Source: Candidatus Heimdallarchaeota archaeon (GTDB lineage: Archaea; Asgardarchaeota; Heimdallarchaeia; Heimdallarchaeales; Heimdallarchaeaceae). From it: a DNA stretch of 53,542 nucleotides. The notes below the pieces were generated by a model. The model was not told the DNA's origin, did not search any database, and was given only the letters and a program-made list of their open reading frames with translations. Position numbers and translations under genes: made by a program. The DNA lies in NCBI GenBank assembly GCA_021399395.1, contig JAAFKJ010000079.1, positions 1 to 53,542 on the forward strand, read 5' to 3'. Below, piece by piece: positions 17,182 to 25,900 of the stretch. Numbering within the stretch: the first letter of the stretch is position 1; the number at the start of each line of letters is the position of its first letter.

Positions 17182-17529
17182 TTACTCTTTTTCTTCTTCT
17201 GTAAACAATTCTTTTTCGATGTTTTCCATGATTTTTAGTAAAATATCATTTGAAATATCTTGAATATTAAGAGAAACCAATACCAACTTTTGTATTCTTG
17301 TTGCTAATCGCTCTCCAATCATTCTTACATATTGTTCATTCTTTTGACCTGTAATATACAATGTAGATGCGGACATAAGCTCTGTTGATGGAACTGATAC
17401 TCCAAAAGTACCGAATCTAGGCGCATCTTCATAAATATATAAAGAAACAGCATTTTCTAGTGAAACTATAATTAATTCGTATTTTTGATCCTGTATTTCA
17501 AAAGATTTAGTAAGAGTTACTTCTTTCAT
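17182..17529 (-). CDS. Proteasome assembly chaperone 4 (PAC4)-like protein
   Basis: 115 residues from ATG 17529 (the track's first Met is a TTG). No enzyme motif is present. The pattern resembles eukaryotic PAC4/PSMG4: a central strand pair (VSLYIYEDAPRFGTFGVSVPS), then a helix and strand GERLATRIQKLVLVSLNI followed by a helix ending KIMENIEKEL. This parallels human LAQRLARKTNKQVFVSYNL (recalled) in order and spacing. Length is also similar to human PSMG4 (~120). PAC3/PAC4 help assemble the proteasome alpha ring. The gene lies 45 bases downstream of folD on the same strand. A PAC2-family gene is elsewhere in the window. Confidence 0.62.
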   Translation of the reverse strand: MKEVTLTKSFEIQDQKYELIIVSLENAVSLYIYEDAPRFGTFGVSVPSTELMSASTLYITGQKNEQYVRMIGERLATRIQKLVLVSLNIQDISNDILLKIMENIEKELFTEEEKE

Positions 17530-17574
17530 CAAAAAGAAGTAACCTTGTTTGTTCTAAATAACTTTGCGTGTATT

Positions 17575-18525
17575 TTATAAACAGGAATCTTTGTTTTCGA
17601 TTGCTTCGTAATTTGCATAATATTTTCGGAGACATCTTTGATGTTCTTCATTCATTTTTACTTGTTTCAACTCAAAAGCCAAAAATAGATTGCTTGCTAG
17701 CATGCAAACTGTCGCAGGACCACTTCCTCCTGGAACAGGGGATATTAAACTTGCATCTTCCTTTAAGTCGTCAAAATCTGTATCTCCCATTAACTTGCCA
17801 TCTTCAAAATTAACTCCTACATCTACTATGATTACACCTTTCTTTACCATACCTTTTCTAATCAGATGAGCACGCCCAACAGCTGCAATAAGAATATCAG
17901 CATCTAGAGTATATCTTTCTAGAGGTCTTGAACGTGAATGGCAAACTGTTACTGTTGCATGTTCTTTAAGGAGAAGATGAGCGACTGGTTTACCTACTAT
18001 CATACTTCTACCTACGACTACAACATGCTTTCCTTGTAGAGGAACTTGGTAATGCTTTAAAAGAGCAAGGACACCTAAAGCTGTTGCGGGAACCAAATTT
18101 GGTGCAGATTTTGTCCAAGCATGTACATTTCCTGGAGATAATCCTTCAATATCTTTGTTTGGAGAAATGCTTTCAATAACCAAATCTTCATCCATATGGT
18201 CTGGTAGAGGTAGTTGGACCATTATCCCGTCGATACTATCATCATTATTCTGTTTTGCGATTAATTCTAGCAGTTCTTCTTGTGTTGTTTCCTCTGGTAA
18301 ACTAGATACATCATAATCTACACAAAGACTTGCAAAAAACTTTTCCCTTATTCTCCGATAAGATTCGGAAGCTGGATCATTACCCACGATTATAGTAGAC
18401 AACTTAGGTATACTACCGTATTTCTCTTTAAAAATCTCACAACGTGGCCTTAGTACATTGTCAGTATATTCTTTCGAGAATTTCCTACCATCAATAATAT
18501 TGTTTTTTTCTTCAATGGAACTCAT
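17575..18525 (-). CDS. folD: FolD methylene-THF dehydrogenase/cyclohydrolase, catalytic Lys replaced
   Basis: 316 residues, slightly longer than the usual 280-300 because of a C-terminal tail. DGIMVQLPLPDH, PNKDIEGLSPGN, the NADP-binding VVVGRSMIVGKPVAHLLL and SPVPGGSGPATVCML are diagnostic. It interconverts methylene-, methenyl- and formyl-tetrahydrofolate, linking to glyA next door. In the catalytic segment the usual Y-x-x-x-K appears as SYRRIREKFF: the lysine position aligns with Arg, and a lysine falls two residues later. In studied FolDs this lysine is needed for the cyclohydrolase step. GTGAAGAAG precedes the ATG. Confidence 0.94.
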   Translation of the reverse strand: MSSIEEKNNIIDGRKFSKEYTDNVLRPRCEIFKEKYGSIPKLSTIIVGNDPASESYRRIREKFFASLCVDYDVSSLPEETTQEELLELIAKQNNDDSIDGIMVQLPLPDHMDEDLVIESISPNKDIEGLSPGNVHAWTKSAPNLVPATALGVLALLKHYQVPLQGKHVVVVGRSMIVGKPVAHLLLKEHATVTVCHSRSRPLERYTLDADILIAAVGRAHLIRKGMVKKGVIIVDVGVNFEDGKLMGDTDFDDLKEDASLISPVPGGSGPATVCMLASNLFLAFELKQVKMNEEHQRCLRKYYANYEAIENKDSCL

Positions 18526-18675
18526 TCTTCTTCACTTGCAATATGACTTTGTATCTTATTATTATATAAATTATAAGAATTAACATTTTTTTAAACAGTC
18601 TTCCCCTTCTAGTATATTATATTATTAGTAAATGGTTTGTAATCGAGTAAAATAAAGATATTCTGAAGAGTAAAT

Positions 18676-20247
18676 TTAGAAATTGGTTATTGAAATTCTC
18701 ATTCTTGCTTTCTTTCTACTTATGCTTGTTAATCCAATAAAGGATAGAATGAAGATAATTAAAACTGAATGTGTTTCTTCTGTAGGTACATCTGTATTAT
18801 AACAATCATAATCATATACAAAAGGATAAGGATCTGTTCTGTTAGTCCTCCCATCAATCTGATACTCTCCTTCACCACTATAATCACTGTAGTAATTTCC
18901 GGTGTTTGTATTCTCATCGTACCAATCATTAAAACTTTCATCATAAGCTTGTGAATACCCGTCTTCTGTTCCATTCAGATTATTACACAGAAAATAATTA
19001 GAGTAAATTACATTCGAAGTAGAAAGCGAAGTATCTATCTTAAGTCCATATTTTCTGTTTTTTAGAAGAATATTATTTACAATTTCTGTGTATTTTGAAT
19101 CGACAAGTAGAATCCCTTGTCCATTAGATTCAACTGTATTATTCCAAATTTTTGCATGGAATGTTTCCCAAATTCTCATTCCTAATGTATTATTTCTACA
19201 AGTATTGTCTTCAATTATAAGGGGAATAACAGATGTAGATGAATCATAGTATGTATAGATCCCAGCATCTTTGTTTTCTGTACAAGTGTTTTTAAGCACC
19301 GTCATATTTGAACAACCATCTATTCTGATACCTGATTCATTATTTCTATTACTATAATTGTCCAATATCAGTGAATCATCTGTGTCCCTTGAAAAAATCC
19401 CATCTATATTATTTTTTGAACACTCATTATTAATTATCGTAATGTTCTGAGCCATATCAGTTATAATTCCAAAAACACCTCCAGTGCAATAATTATTCTC
19501 TATTCGATTGTGCTCTCCCCAAATCAAACTTATTCCACATAAACCATAATTAACTATGACATTGCGTTCAAATATCGAATAATCTACGTAATACGTTATA
19601 ATTCCTCCACCGGATAAGGTGTTATCTGTGACAATCGCATGATTTGAATAGACTGATTTGATGCTGTTCCCATTATTGTGACAATAGTTTTCTTTAATCT
19701 CAAGATAATCCACATGATCAGTAGCTATTCCATTCCGGTTTCCATAACATTCATTTTTTCTAATAAAGATATTATTAGATCCCCAAACGTAAATCCCCTC
19801 GGAATTGTGATATGCACAAGTATTGTTTTCTATGACAACAGTTCCAGCAATAATATCAGTGATTACTATTCCATCTTCTAGAGCAGATATGAAGCAATTA
19901 GAGATTATGAAACTCTTAGTAGTATTGAATACATATATCCCAACTGCAAAGATTGTTGAGATTTCGTAATTCTCAATCCGATAAGGATTAGTAGGTGTTC
20001 CTTCACCTGGAAACCCTTGTGTTATGAAATCCTCGTCTGATAGGATAATTATACTTGAGTGAGGTGTCAAACCTGATTTTGCTTTAGTTATTCCAAGAAG
20101 AGGTTTATCTTGCAGGTTTTTTATTTGAGATAAAACCCTCATATTATCAGAGTCTGAATCTAGCTGATCTAGCTGATGACTTATTGTAGCACAAAGAAAA
20201 ATTAGGACTGTGGAATAAAAGTAGATTTTTAAGAGTTTATTTGACAT
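18676..20247 (-). CDS. Secreted NosD-like right-handed beta-helix protein with C-terminal anchor
   Basis: 523 residues. An N-terminal signal-like helix (LLKIYFYSTVLIFLCATI) is followed by DEDFITQGFPGEGTPTNPYRIENYEI, the usual start of archaeal NosD-type domains. Then about 15 irregular ~22-residue coils have recurring N-N/NGI turns (NNIFIRKNECYGNRNGI, IENNYCTGG, ILDNYSNRNNESGI), typical of parallel beta-helix repeats. Near the C terminus are a YYSDYSGEGEYQIDG segment, a helix VLIIFILSFIGL and a basic tail SRKKARMR. The layout implies export and membrane or wall anchoring. Ligand unknown. It is the last of three same-strand surface genes; the 400-residue relative lies upstream. Confidence 0.8.
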   Translation of the reverse strand: MSNKLLKIYFYSTVLIFLCATISHQLDQLDSDSDNMRVLSQIKNLQDKPLLGITKAKSGLTPHSSIIILSDEDFITQGFPGEGTPTNPYRIENYEISTIFAVGIYVFNTTKSFIISNCFISALEDGIVITDIIAGTVVIENNTCAYHNSEGIYVWGSNNIFIRKNECYGNRNGIATDHVDYLEIKENYCHNNGNSIKSVYSNHAIVTDNTLSGGGIITYYVDYSIFERNVIVNYGLCGISLIWGEHNRIENNYCTGGVFGIITDMAQNITIINNECSKNNIDGIFSRDTDDSLILDNYSNRNNESGIRIDGCSNMTVLKNTCTENKDAGIYTYYDSSTSVIPLIIEDNTCRNNTLGMRIWETFHAKIWNNTVESNGQGILLVDSKYTEIVNNILLKNRKYGLKIDTSLSTSNVIYSNYFLCNNLNGTEDGYSQAYDESFNDWYDENTNTGNYYSDYSGEGEYQIDGRTNRTDPYPFVYDYDCYNTDVPTEETHSVLIIFILSFIGLTSISRKKARMRISITNF

Positions 20248-20330
20248 TTTTCTCCTCTTGTTTGATTAATTTCTTATTTATTAAAACTTCCTCTCTTTTC
20301 CAAAAAAAAAAGAAAGAAATGTGTTTGGCA

Positions 20331-21401
20331 TCAGCCAAACCACTGTGTGTCAAGATTGTCATATAGCTGGCAGACTTGAGTTTGTGTTTTATTCAGATAA
20401 GTACTGAAGTAGGTAGCAGAATATGGACCTACTGAGCTATTTGCATTCGAGAAAGCAATATTTTCGCTATAATCATTTGCTAGATTATCAAAGAAGTAAT
20501 AGGAAAACGCTCCACCATATGAATTGTAAAGGGGAGGGTCATTAGCATCCCAATAAGTATAGTTGTCTCCAAACCACATTACAGCCAAATAGTCATCTGG
20601 GTGTTCATAGTATGTTGTTGCAATTATGAAAATATCTTCACTTGCGCGTGATGGTTTTTTATACTCGAAAACAAAATCTCCACTGTCACAACTCTCGATT
20701 ATTACGATGATATTTTCGGATTCTAGACATTCAATTTTATCGCAAAATTCAGAGCTCAATATAGCATCATCCATATTATCTTCTGTATTTTGACATACCA
20801 TAGAATCACCGCCATTGGCCCAATCAGAGCCCCCGGTTGTATCTCCATGGGCTATCACATATAAGAAAACTAGAGAATCTGAAGTTTCCAAATCATCTAC
20901 GTCATCTATGCTATCCTCCCAAATTTCTTGATCTTCCCTGTATAGTATATCTGAGAACCCTTCATAATCCACTAAATAATCGCCATACTCTTCCATAACA
21001 GTTTCATTAGTTGCATCAGAAGCCCACATAAAGAGCGCTACTCTTCCATCTATCTCAAAATCTTTATTGTGGGTAGAACTTGGAAAGGTTGCCCAAGTAG
21101 ATTGGTCTCTGTAACCCGATTTTTCAATTTTCATAGTATAAAGTTTGAACCTAACAATCGTCCAAGTAAACGAATAATTGCCATTAGAGTCTGTGGTATC
21201 TGTACATTTTACAACTCCATCTTCTAGAAGTTTCACAGCTACACCGCTAATAGCGTCTTCGGATGTCTTTATGGTTACTCTACCTGTGAAATCTACTGAT
21301 CCATAATAGACAGCGGATACAGGCTGAGTTTCACTTAACATAACTGGTAGAACAAGAGATACTACCAGTATACTAACTAATATCATTTTATTTTTATTCA
21401 T
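20331..21401 (-). CDS. Secreted C13 (legumain/GPI8)-like cysteine peptidase with N-terminal Ig-like domain
   Basis: 356 residues. Residues 1-30 are a signal peptide (MILVSILVVSLVLPVML...). Residues ~35-110 look like a carboxypeptidase-regulatory/Ig-like beta domain (ISGVAVKLLEDG...TDSNGNYSFTW...KIEKSGY). The catalytic part follows, with SLVFLYVIAHGD giving the His and NIIVIIESCDSGDF giving the Cys, in the order and strand context of clan CD peptidases. E-S/A-C-x-S-G after a hydrophobic strand is closest to C13 legumain/GPI-transamidase (EACESGSM). No C-terminal TM helix is seen. AAAGGTG lies before the ATG. It sits between two beta-helix surface proteins on the same strand. Substrate unknown. 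Confidence 0.75.
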   Translation of the reverse strand: MNKNKMILVSILVVSLVLPVMLSETQPVSAVYYGSVDFTGRVTIKTSEDAISGVAVKLLEDGVVKCTDTTDSNGNYSFTWTIVRFKLYTMKIEKSGYRDQSTWATFPSSTHNKDFEIDGRVALFMWASDATNETVMEEYGDYLVDYEGFSDILYREDQEIWEDSIDDVDDLETSDSLVFLYVIAHGDTTGGSDWANGGDSMVCQNTEDNMDDAILSSEFCDKIECLESENIIVIIESCDSGDFVFEYKKPSRASEDIFIIATTYYEHPDDYLAVMWFGDNYTYWDANDPPLYNSYGGAFSYYFFDNLANDYSENIAFSNANSSVGPYSATYFSTYLNKTQTQVCQLYDNLDTQWFG

Positions 21402-21672
21402 ATTTTTTCACCTTTGGTATAAGGAACTTATTCTATGATTTTTCAGTATAAAAATACAATAATCATTTAGTGACATTTCCTCTATTGTTCTTTCTTTAAC
21501 AACAGACTTTAGTTTTTGGAATATCTTTTTTAATATGTTAAATAGGAATAATACTGATGAGTGGGATGAAAGATTCAACATCTTTGGTATAAGGTAGTTC
21601 TGAAGTTCCACTCATCATTAAAAGCAACCATTTTTGACCCCTTCAAAATAGCTATTCCATCAATGTGTTGCA
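21402..21672. repeat. Gap with 13-bp direct repeat and 10-bp inverted repeat
   Basis: CTTTGGTATAAGG occurs at 21412-21424 (directly before the C13 peptidase start) and again at 21582-21594. TGATGAGTGG (21555-21564) and CCACTCATCA (21608-21617) form a perfect inverted repeat bracketing the second copy. The track ORF 21408-21611 in this gap lacks protein-like character and I do not accept it. The gap probably holds the promoter of the peptidase gene. Confidence 0.6.
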
Positions 21673-22836
21673 TTAGGATTTCAAAATTAAATTTCTTCTT
21701 CTGAAAACAACCAAAGAAAACAAAACGCTGCAAGCTAAGACAAAACATCTATCTACGGTGGTATAATTCTCTGTATTGTAACCATCTGGAAGAATGACTG
21801 GTTCTTGTAAGGGAAAATAATCTACTGATTCTGCATCCCCATCAATAAAGTATGGTGAGTCATGTTCAGCTTCTGACCAATAATTGCCAGCGTTTTCGTA
21901 TTTATCAAACCAAATATTGTTTTTTCCACTGTCGTATGATTGAGTATATTTTGAATCACCATTATCTATGAAATCATTGAATGATACTTCCCCAGATTCA
22001 CATCCCTTATCTAAGAATAAAGCAAAATCAATATTCTCAAGAAATAAATTATAGTTAAAATGGAAACGAGTAGAATCAGCAACAAATGCTCCTGTAAAAT
22101 GGTTCTTTATCAATTCGTTTTTCGATAGAAATACTTGATCGCTGTTTTCTAAATATATCCCTGAATCAAGATTTCCTTCACAGATGCTTAAGAAACATCC
22201 TGTTATATTGGAAGAAATAATAGATATACCATACATTGAATTATAGGAGCAGTTATTGGCAATAAGATCGCTGTATTCAGAGGCACCAACAGTTATACCT
22301 GAGTAGTTGTTCTCAAAACAAGTATTTTCGTAAATTATTGTGAAGGGAGAAAAAAATGCAGCAATCCCAAATTTCATGTTTCCATAACATGTATTGTTAT
22401 AAACCACTATTTTTTCTGAAAAGAGAATACCTATACCCATACCATTAGTACTCTTACTATTTACACAAAAGTTGTTAGCAACACCAGCTGAATCACTTGC
22501 TACACTTTCAATACAAATACCAGCGTACGAAGCATCTATGTAACAATTCTGAATAATAAAGTGTTTAGAAGTAAAACCTACATAAATACCATAGCTTTCG
22601 TTTGTTGAGATGTTTAGTCCTTCAATTATGTATGGATCATCAAGAATTCCTGTTCCATTGAAATCTACGAAATCCCCGTCAGATGTTATAGAGATGGGGT
22701 CATGTTCAACATATTTGTAATTTAGGGGAGTGTTCAAAGGTTGAAAACTCCTAGTTGAAGAATTTGACATCATGCTAGGTATGACCAGGAGTACAATTAT
22801 GAGTGGAATGGTTGCTTTGAAATTTACTTTTCTCAT
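21673..22836 (-). CDS. Secreted NosD-like beta-helix protein with C-terminal anchor
   Basis: 387 residues from ATG 22836 (MRKVNFKATIPLIIVLLVIP), chosen because a TATA-like TTTTTATAAG lies ~32 bases upstream, implying a leaderless message. After the signal peptide comes DPISITSDGDFVDFNGTGILDDPYIIEGLNI, the same module as in the 523-residue neighbour. About ten beta-helix coils follow (GIYVGFTSKHFIIQNCYI, NNTCYGNMKFGI) and then NNIWFDKYENAGNYWSE. The C terminus is a hydrophobic helix CFVLACSVLFSLVVF followed by RRRNLILKS. It is paralogous in layout to 18676-20247. Ligand and role unknown. Confidence 0.8.
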   Translation of the reverse strand: MRKVNFKATIPLIIVLLVIPSMMSNSSTRSFQPLNTPLNYKYVEHDPISITSDGDFVDFNGTGILDDPYIIEGLNISTNESYGIYVGFTSKHFIIQNCYIDASYAGICIESVASDSAGVANNFCVNSKSTNGMGIGILFSEKIVVYNNTCYGNMKFGIAAFFSPFTIIYENTCFENNYSGITVGASEYSDLIANNCSYNSMYGISIISSNITGCFLSICEGNLDSGIYLENSDQVFLSKNELIKNHFTGAFVADSTRFHFNYNLFLENIDFALFLDKGCESGEVSFNDFIDNGDSKYTQSYDSGKNNIWFDKYENAGNYWSEAEHDSPYFIDGDAESVDYFPLQEPVILPDGYNTENYTTVDRCFVLACSVLFSLVVFRRRNLILKS

Positions 22837-22860
22837 TTTATTAATTTTAAATCCAAAATT

Positions 22861-22926
22861 ACTTATAAAAACCAAAAAGAAAAAAACTACAAATGTCCAA
22901 GTTTTTCTCTCGTTTTTATATGAAAC
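22861..22926. promoter_or_regulatory. Divergent promoters of the surface island
   Basis: Minus-strand TTTTTATAAG (22863-22873) serves the beta-helix gene. Plus-strand GTTTTTATATGAAAC (about 22912-22926) serves the giant membrane protein gene, whose GTG start is ~34 bases from its centre. The two units are thus divergently transcribed from a gap of about 115 bases and could be co-regulated. Confidence 0.5.
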
Positions 22927-22950
22927 TAATTATTATAATTTGAATATAAT

Positions 22951-25900
22951 GTGAAAATAAGGATAGCTATACTCTCTCTCATAATTTTGGGTAGCATGTT
23001 TATTGGGGAAAATCAGGTGATTTCTAGGGAAAAGCCTTCAGAAGTCCGAGCTGGAAATGAATCCCCACAGTTTATATTAGATGAAATAAGGTTTGAGTAT
23101 GATTCAATCTCTAAAAGTGAGTGTGTTTATTCAACAACTCTAGATCTTAACTTAACTACTTATAACGCTATTTCATTATATTTCGCCGTAAGTGGTGATC
23201 AAACCAATAGTGAGGGATTAAAAGTAACATTCTATGTTAAAGATATCATAACACAATTTATTGTTGATAGATATTATCAGAATGGTGAAACTCACAATCT
23301 AACGCAAACATTTTCTCTCCCAGAAAATTATAACGGATTTGTAGATGTCACAATTATTTGTGAAGGGCAATCATCATATCTAAATCAAAAAGGAACATTG
23401 ATAATCAGAGAGCAAACTAGCATCAAACCTATTCCCATTCTTACTCTCAACAATAATATAGATAATCTCCCTATAGTTCCAGAGTATCTATGGTTCCAAG
23501 GGAACATTGGTACTTCTAAATCGGAAAGCATTGTTTCAAAATTTATCTGTCTAAATGCATCTTTAAGCTTAAATCTCACTTTAATGTTCAAATCAAAGGA
23601 ATTCAGTTCATCATCCCAAGATTATACCATCAAATTAAATAATGAGATTTTGGTTACAGAGAAATTTGATGATGGAATAGAAATAAAAGATAACCATATT
23701 TTACCAATTCAAGAAGGTTTGAACACTATTGAGATATTTTTCACCATCGTTCAATGTCTTACTTACATTGAAATTTATGATATCGGTTTACAAGCTAATG
23801 CTTTCTCCTATGAGAAGTATCTCGAAGAAGTATGCTTTGATTTTGTTCAGTTAAGCGAAGAGAACAATAATCAGATTATTGTTTTATCAGATTTAAAACC
23901 CTCAGAGAGTAAAATAGAATGTGTGTTACTGATATCTCTTGACTATGATTGTTTAGGAGATATTAGTTGGTCAGAGTTAAATTACGAGATATTTTCTGGA
24001 ACTGATAAAATCAATGATGGCATTATTACTGATTCGGATAGTTACTCTTCTAAAACACTTCGAGTTGAAACATATACTAAGAACTTCAATGAAATACTCT
24101 ACCTTAGACTATTTGGCGAAGTAGAAGGTGAGGGTATGTTTTTACTTCTCCGAACAAGTTATATTTCGACTAATGATATATTTTTACTAGAAGATCGGAT
24201 AATAGATAAAACACTCTCTGAGGATAAGGTTTTTTCAATTGAGCCAAACAAACCCAAGATTCTGGAATTTTACGAGGTTCTGAAAATAACAGATTTGGAA
24301 AACTCAGAAACACAACTTGGGGTAATAATCGATTGTTATTCAACGTATGACAGACACATTGATTACGTAACCATAGTAGTCATATTAGGGGAGGAAAAAA
24401 TCATCGATTCCGTCATAGCTTTCACAAGTAATACAACAAGATGTGATAAAAGAAAGACAATCAATTTCAATAGTAAATATAACGAAATTAGAATCATAAT
24501 CTCAATCTATGGTGACGACGATACGGTAGAATTTAACCAGATTAAATTGTTGGTTATACCTACCAATGTGTTTTCTCAAATCGAGTTACCAACAGCTATT
24601 AATGTTAGTATGGACATTCTTTGGTCTTTGTATGGTTTAATACTGCTCAAACTTGTAGGGGGATACTTCAGTCGAAGGAGGAAAATTGTGAAAATTTCTC
24701 AGGAACCTCAGCTAGAAAATGAACCCACCGAGATAAGAAACACTAAGAAGGAATCCGTAAAACAATTATGTGTTGCAATTACAATTTCCACGATTACATA
24801 CTTGTTGATGTTTTACTTCATGGTACTAGTTGTACACTTCAATAGCTTAATTGCATTTACAATCTCTCTAATCTATGGAGTTTTTGTTGGTTATATCTCT
24901 GATTCTCTTGAATTATATAAAATTAGAATCAAAGATTTAAAAGCAAAATTAGTACAACGAAGATTTAGTGATGCTAATACTTGTGAATCTTCTTCAAGAT
25001 TCATGAATTTCTTCTCTTCTTCTGAATTTCTAATACTTCGAGCTACTATCATACTAACAGTTCTACTATTTTGCTGGCGTTGTATGGATTTTCTTTTTAT
25101 TTTATATACAGAAATATATTCAGCAAACTTCTCTGTTAAGTATTATTGGTTCTTTTATGCGGTTATTGCCCTTAGTGTTGCAATGTTACAGTGGAGTATT
25201 AAGTTGTCTCTAAATTTCACATTTTTGGAAGATAACCTTAAAAGAGTCAGGATTTTTGGTCTTGTATTAATAGGTCTTATATTGTCATTTTGGTTTCCAA
25301 TAATCTTTAGCGTAATCATCCAAACAAAAAATCTCGAAATTCTTCTTACAGTATTTACACCCTTGTTTCTCGGCTTAAATGTTTATTTCAGTAACTTCTT
25401 AGGAAAACGTATAGCTATGGAAAATAATGAATTTTTCAGGAATTTTAGGAAAAGAGGGATTATTTTTACAAAACAAGAAGATGTTAAACAGGCTCTTTCG
25501 TGGAATATAACGACACGTAAGGAGTGGATTAAAAAGAAAAACGAAGAGAAAAGAAAGAAAGATAAAGAAAAATTGCGAAGTAAAATACTGTGTGAAATTG
25601 AGGAAAAGGATCCAGTGTATCTTAGAAGACTATCTGAATTGATTGACGAAACAGCTGAAACAACAGAAATCTACCTTCAAGAAATATTAGAAGAAGATAA
25701 AGAATTGGGAACATACAATAAAGGATCTCAAGTGTTTAGAAAAAACAAAATAGAGAATAATGTTGAATATCTCAATTTAATGCAAGTAAATGAAACTGAG
25801 ATAGACGTTAGAGAGAAAGATGCTGAGCCTACTGTAGAACTATCAACTATTCGAAATGATGATGAAGAAGATTTGGAGAACATTCATTTTATCAAATTCA

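Noticed and set aside
21408-21611. 67-residue minus-strand ORF before the C13 peptidase
   Set aside because: Codon content and sequence do not look protein-like, it ends close to the next gene's start, and it overlaps repeats; more likely leader/promoter DNA.
18676-22836. CRISPR-like reading of the repetitive beta-helix genes
   Set aside because: The repetition is at the protein level (22-residue coils with varied DNA); no direct repeats with regular spacers are present anywhere in the window.
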